Shown here piece by piece: positions 5,902 to 6,467 of a DNA stretch of 6,467 nt. The DNA is from Deltaproteobacteria bacterium (GTDB taxonomy: Bacteria > Desulfobacterota_B > Binatia > UBA9968). Below the pieces are notes generated by a model. That model did no database searches and was not told the DNA's origin. It saw only the letters and a program-made list of their open reading frames with translations. How positions within the stretch are numbered: position 1 is the first letter of the stretch; every line of letters begins with the position of its first letter. The translations under genes were made by a program, and so were the position numbers. The stretch spans positions 1-6,467 of the forward strand of contig JACPSF010000171.1 of the NCBI GenBank assembly GCA_016193385.1, in the 5' to 3' direction.

Positions 5902-6467
5902 ATGGCGTGGGAGCAGTTAAAGGAGCTGAAGATCGGCGAAACCCCGATAGGAGAGATCGTCGGCCTTGCTATGAACAAGAAGACGATGACTCTTCTTGTC
6001 AGCCTTTTCGTTCTTCTCGGCTCTCTGTTTTCCTTCTGGGTCTTTAAGCGGTCGGAATTGAAGCGTCTCCAGACAGATCTCAAAGCTATTGAGAAACAGA
6101 TGGCCGCTCAACCAGCTGCGGCGAGCCAGGGAGGTAGCCGATCAGGCGTGGTGGGGGTACCTCGACTGGTATTACCTCGGGGCGTCGATAAGCCCCAAGT
6201 GGTGCTGGAGTTTGTACGGTTGGCCAATAAAAATCAGGTGCAGGATCTCTCCCTCCGTATCGAAGAGCCGAAGGCGGCTGAGACGCCCGCGGGAAAAAAG
6301 CCCCCTCCCGTTTCTCCACCGGGAGAGGGCAAGGTCGGATCTTTTGACCTCAAGCTGACCTTCTCCGTGGGTTGGAGAGATTTAGGCTACCTTCTAGAAG
6401 ACTTGCGCAAGTCGCCTTATCCTATAGCCTTGCAGTCCTTGGAGGTCAAAAGAGAAGCCCGTTTGCC
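5902..6467 (+). CDS. pilO: PilO/GspM-like assembly protein (3' end outside window)
   Basis: The frame opens at ATG 5902, immediately after the preceding stop, and stays open to the window end (188 full codons, no stop). AGGA at 5890-5893 lies 8 bases upstream. It begins with a cytoplasmic stretch (MAWEQLKELKIGE), then a membrane helix at about 29-48 (TLLVSLFVLLGSLFSFWVF). A short coiled coil (50-68) and an Ala/Gly/Ser-rich linker follow. From about residue 85 there is a ferredoxin-like domain: VVLEFVRLANKNQVQDLSLRI, a proline-rich loop (KKPPPVSPPGEG), then FDLKLTFSVGWRDLGYLLEDL and PIALQSLEVKRE. This matches the PilO order (helix A, strand, insertion loop, strand, helix, strand). PilO normally pairs with PilN in the periplasm, which fits its place after the PilMN fusion. 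GspM is the T2SS counterpart and the two cannot be cleanly separated here. PilO is about 200 residues, so little is missing. Confidence 0.85.
   Translation, partial: MAWEQLKELKIGETPIGEIVGLAMNKKTMTLLVSLFVLLGSLFSFWVFKRSELKRLQTDLKAIEKQMAAQPAAASQGGSRSGVVGVPRLVLPRGVDKPQVVLEFVRLANKNQVQDLSLRIEEPKAAETPAGKKPPPVSPPGEGKVGSFDLKLTFSVGWRDLGYLLEDLRKSPYPIALQSLEVKREARL

Noticed and set aside
6303..6329. Hairpin CCCTCCCG / CGGGAGAGGG, possible terminator
   Set aside because: It lies inside the PilO-like frame in a proline-rich linker, the arms pair imperfectly, and no T-run follows. Codon bias for Pro and Gly explains it.
6089..6358. A + strand open frame overlapping the PilO-like gene
   Set aside because: It is in another frame. 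The PilO frame from 5902 has the membrane helix, coiled coil and ferredoxin-like pattern, and stays open throughout.

Overview
The window is one densely packed, single-strand (+) operon fragment that encodes the inner-membrane and pseudopilus core of a type II secretion / type IV pilus-superfamily machine. Both ends are cut by the window edge. PilM/PilN/PilO-type proteins and GspE/F/G-type proteins together point to a Gram-negative (diderm) bacterium with moderately high G+C. A deltaproteobacterium-like or related environmental lineage is a guess, not something the sequence proves.

Layout. At 1-471 is the C-terminal end of a GspE/PilB secretion ATPase (His box and tetracysteine zinc motif). 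A complete GspF/PilC platform protein follows at 481-1695. Next are three consecutive pseudopilin genes (1705-2538, 2564-3427, 3443-4252). Each has a type III prepilin signal, a GspG-like core, and about 90-110 extra C-terminal residues that look like a beta-sandwich. At 4249-5901 is a 550-residue fusion of a PilM-like actin-fold domain to a PilN-like membrane and ferredoxin-fold domain, the architecture of GspL but longer. At 5902-6467 is the start of a PilO/GspM-like protein that runs off the window. Intergenic gaps are 9, 9, 25 and 15 bases, then a 4-base overlap, then 0 bases. There is no gene-free stretch of any size, and I see no promoter, terminator, RNA gene, mobile element or CRISPR.

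How the genes work together (inference from family knowledge). The ATPase drives the platform protein, which adds pseudopilin subunits to a short periplasmic filament. The PilMN fusion and PilO form the cytoplasm-to-periplasm assembly collar that normally connects to a secretin. The secretin, prepilin peptidase and minor pseudopilins H/I/J/K are not in view.

Most notable are the tandem set of three extended GspG-like pseudopilins with a shared HTADxGxxH motif, the strongly conserved core but divergent ends of the second and third copies, their probable TTG starts behind good Shine-Dalgarno sites, and the PilM-PilN fusion, which keeps a remnant of the PilN 'INL' PilM-docking motif at the joint.
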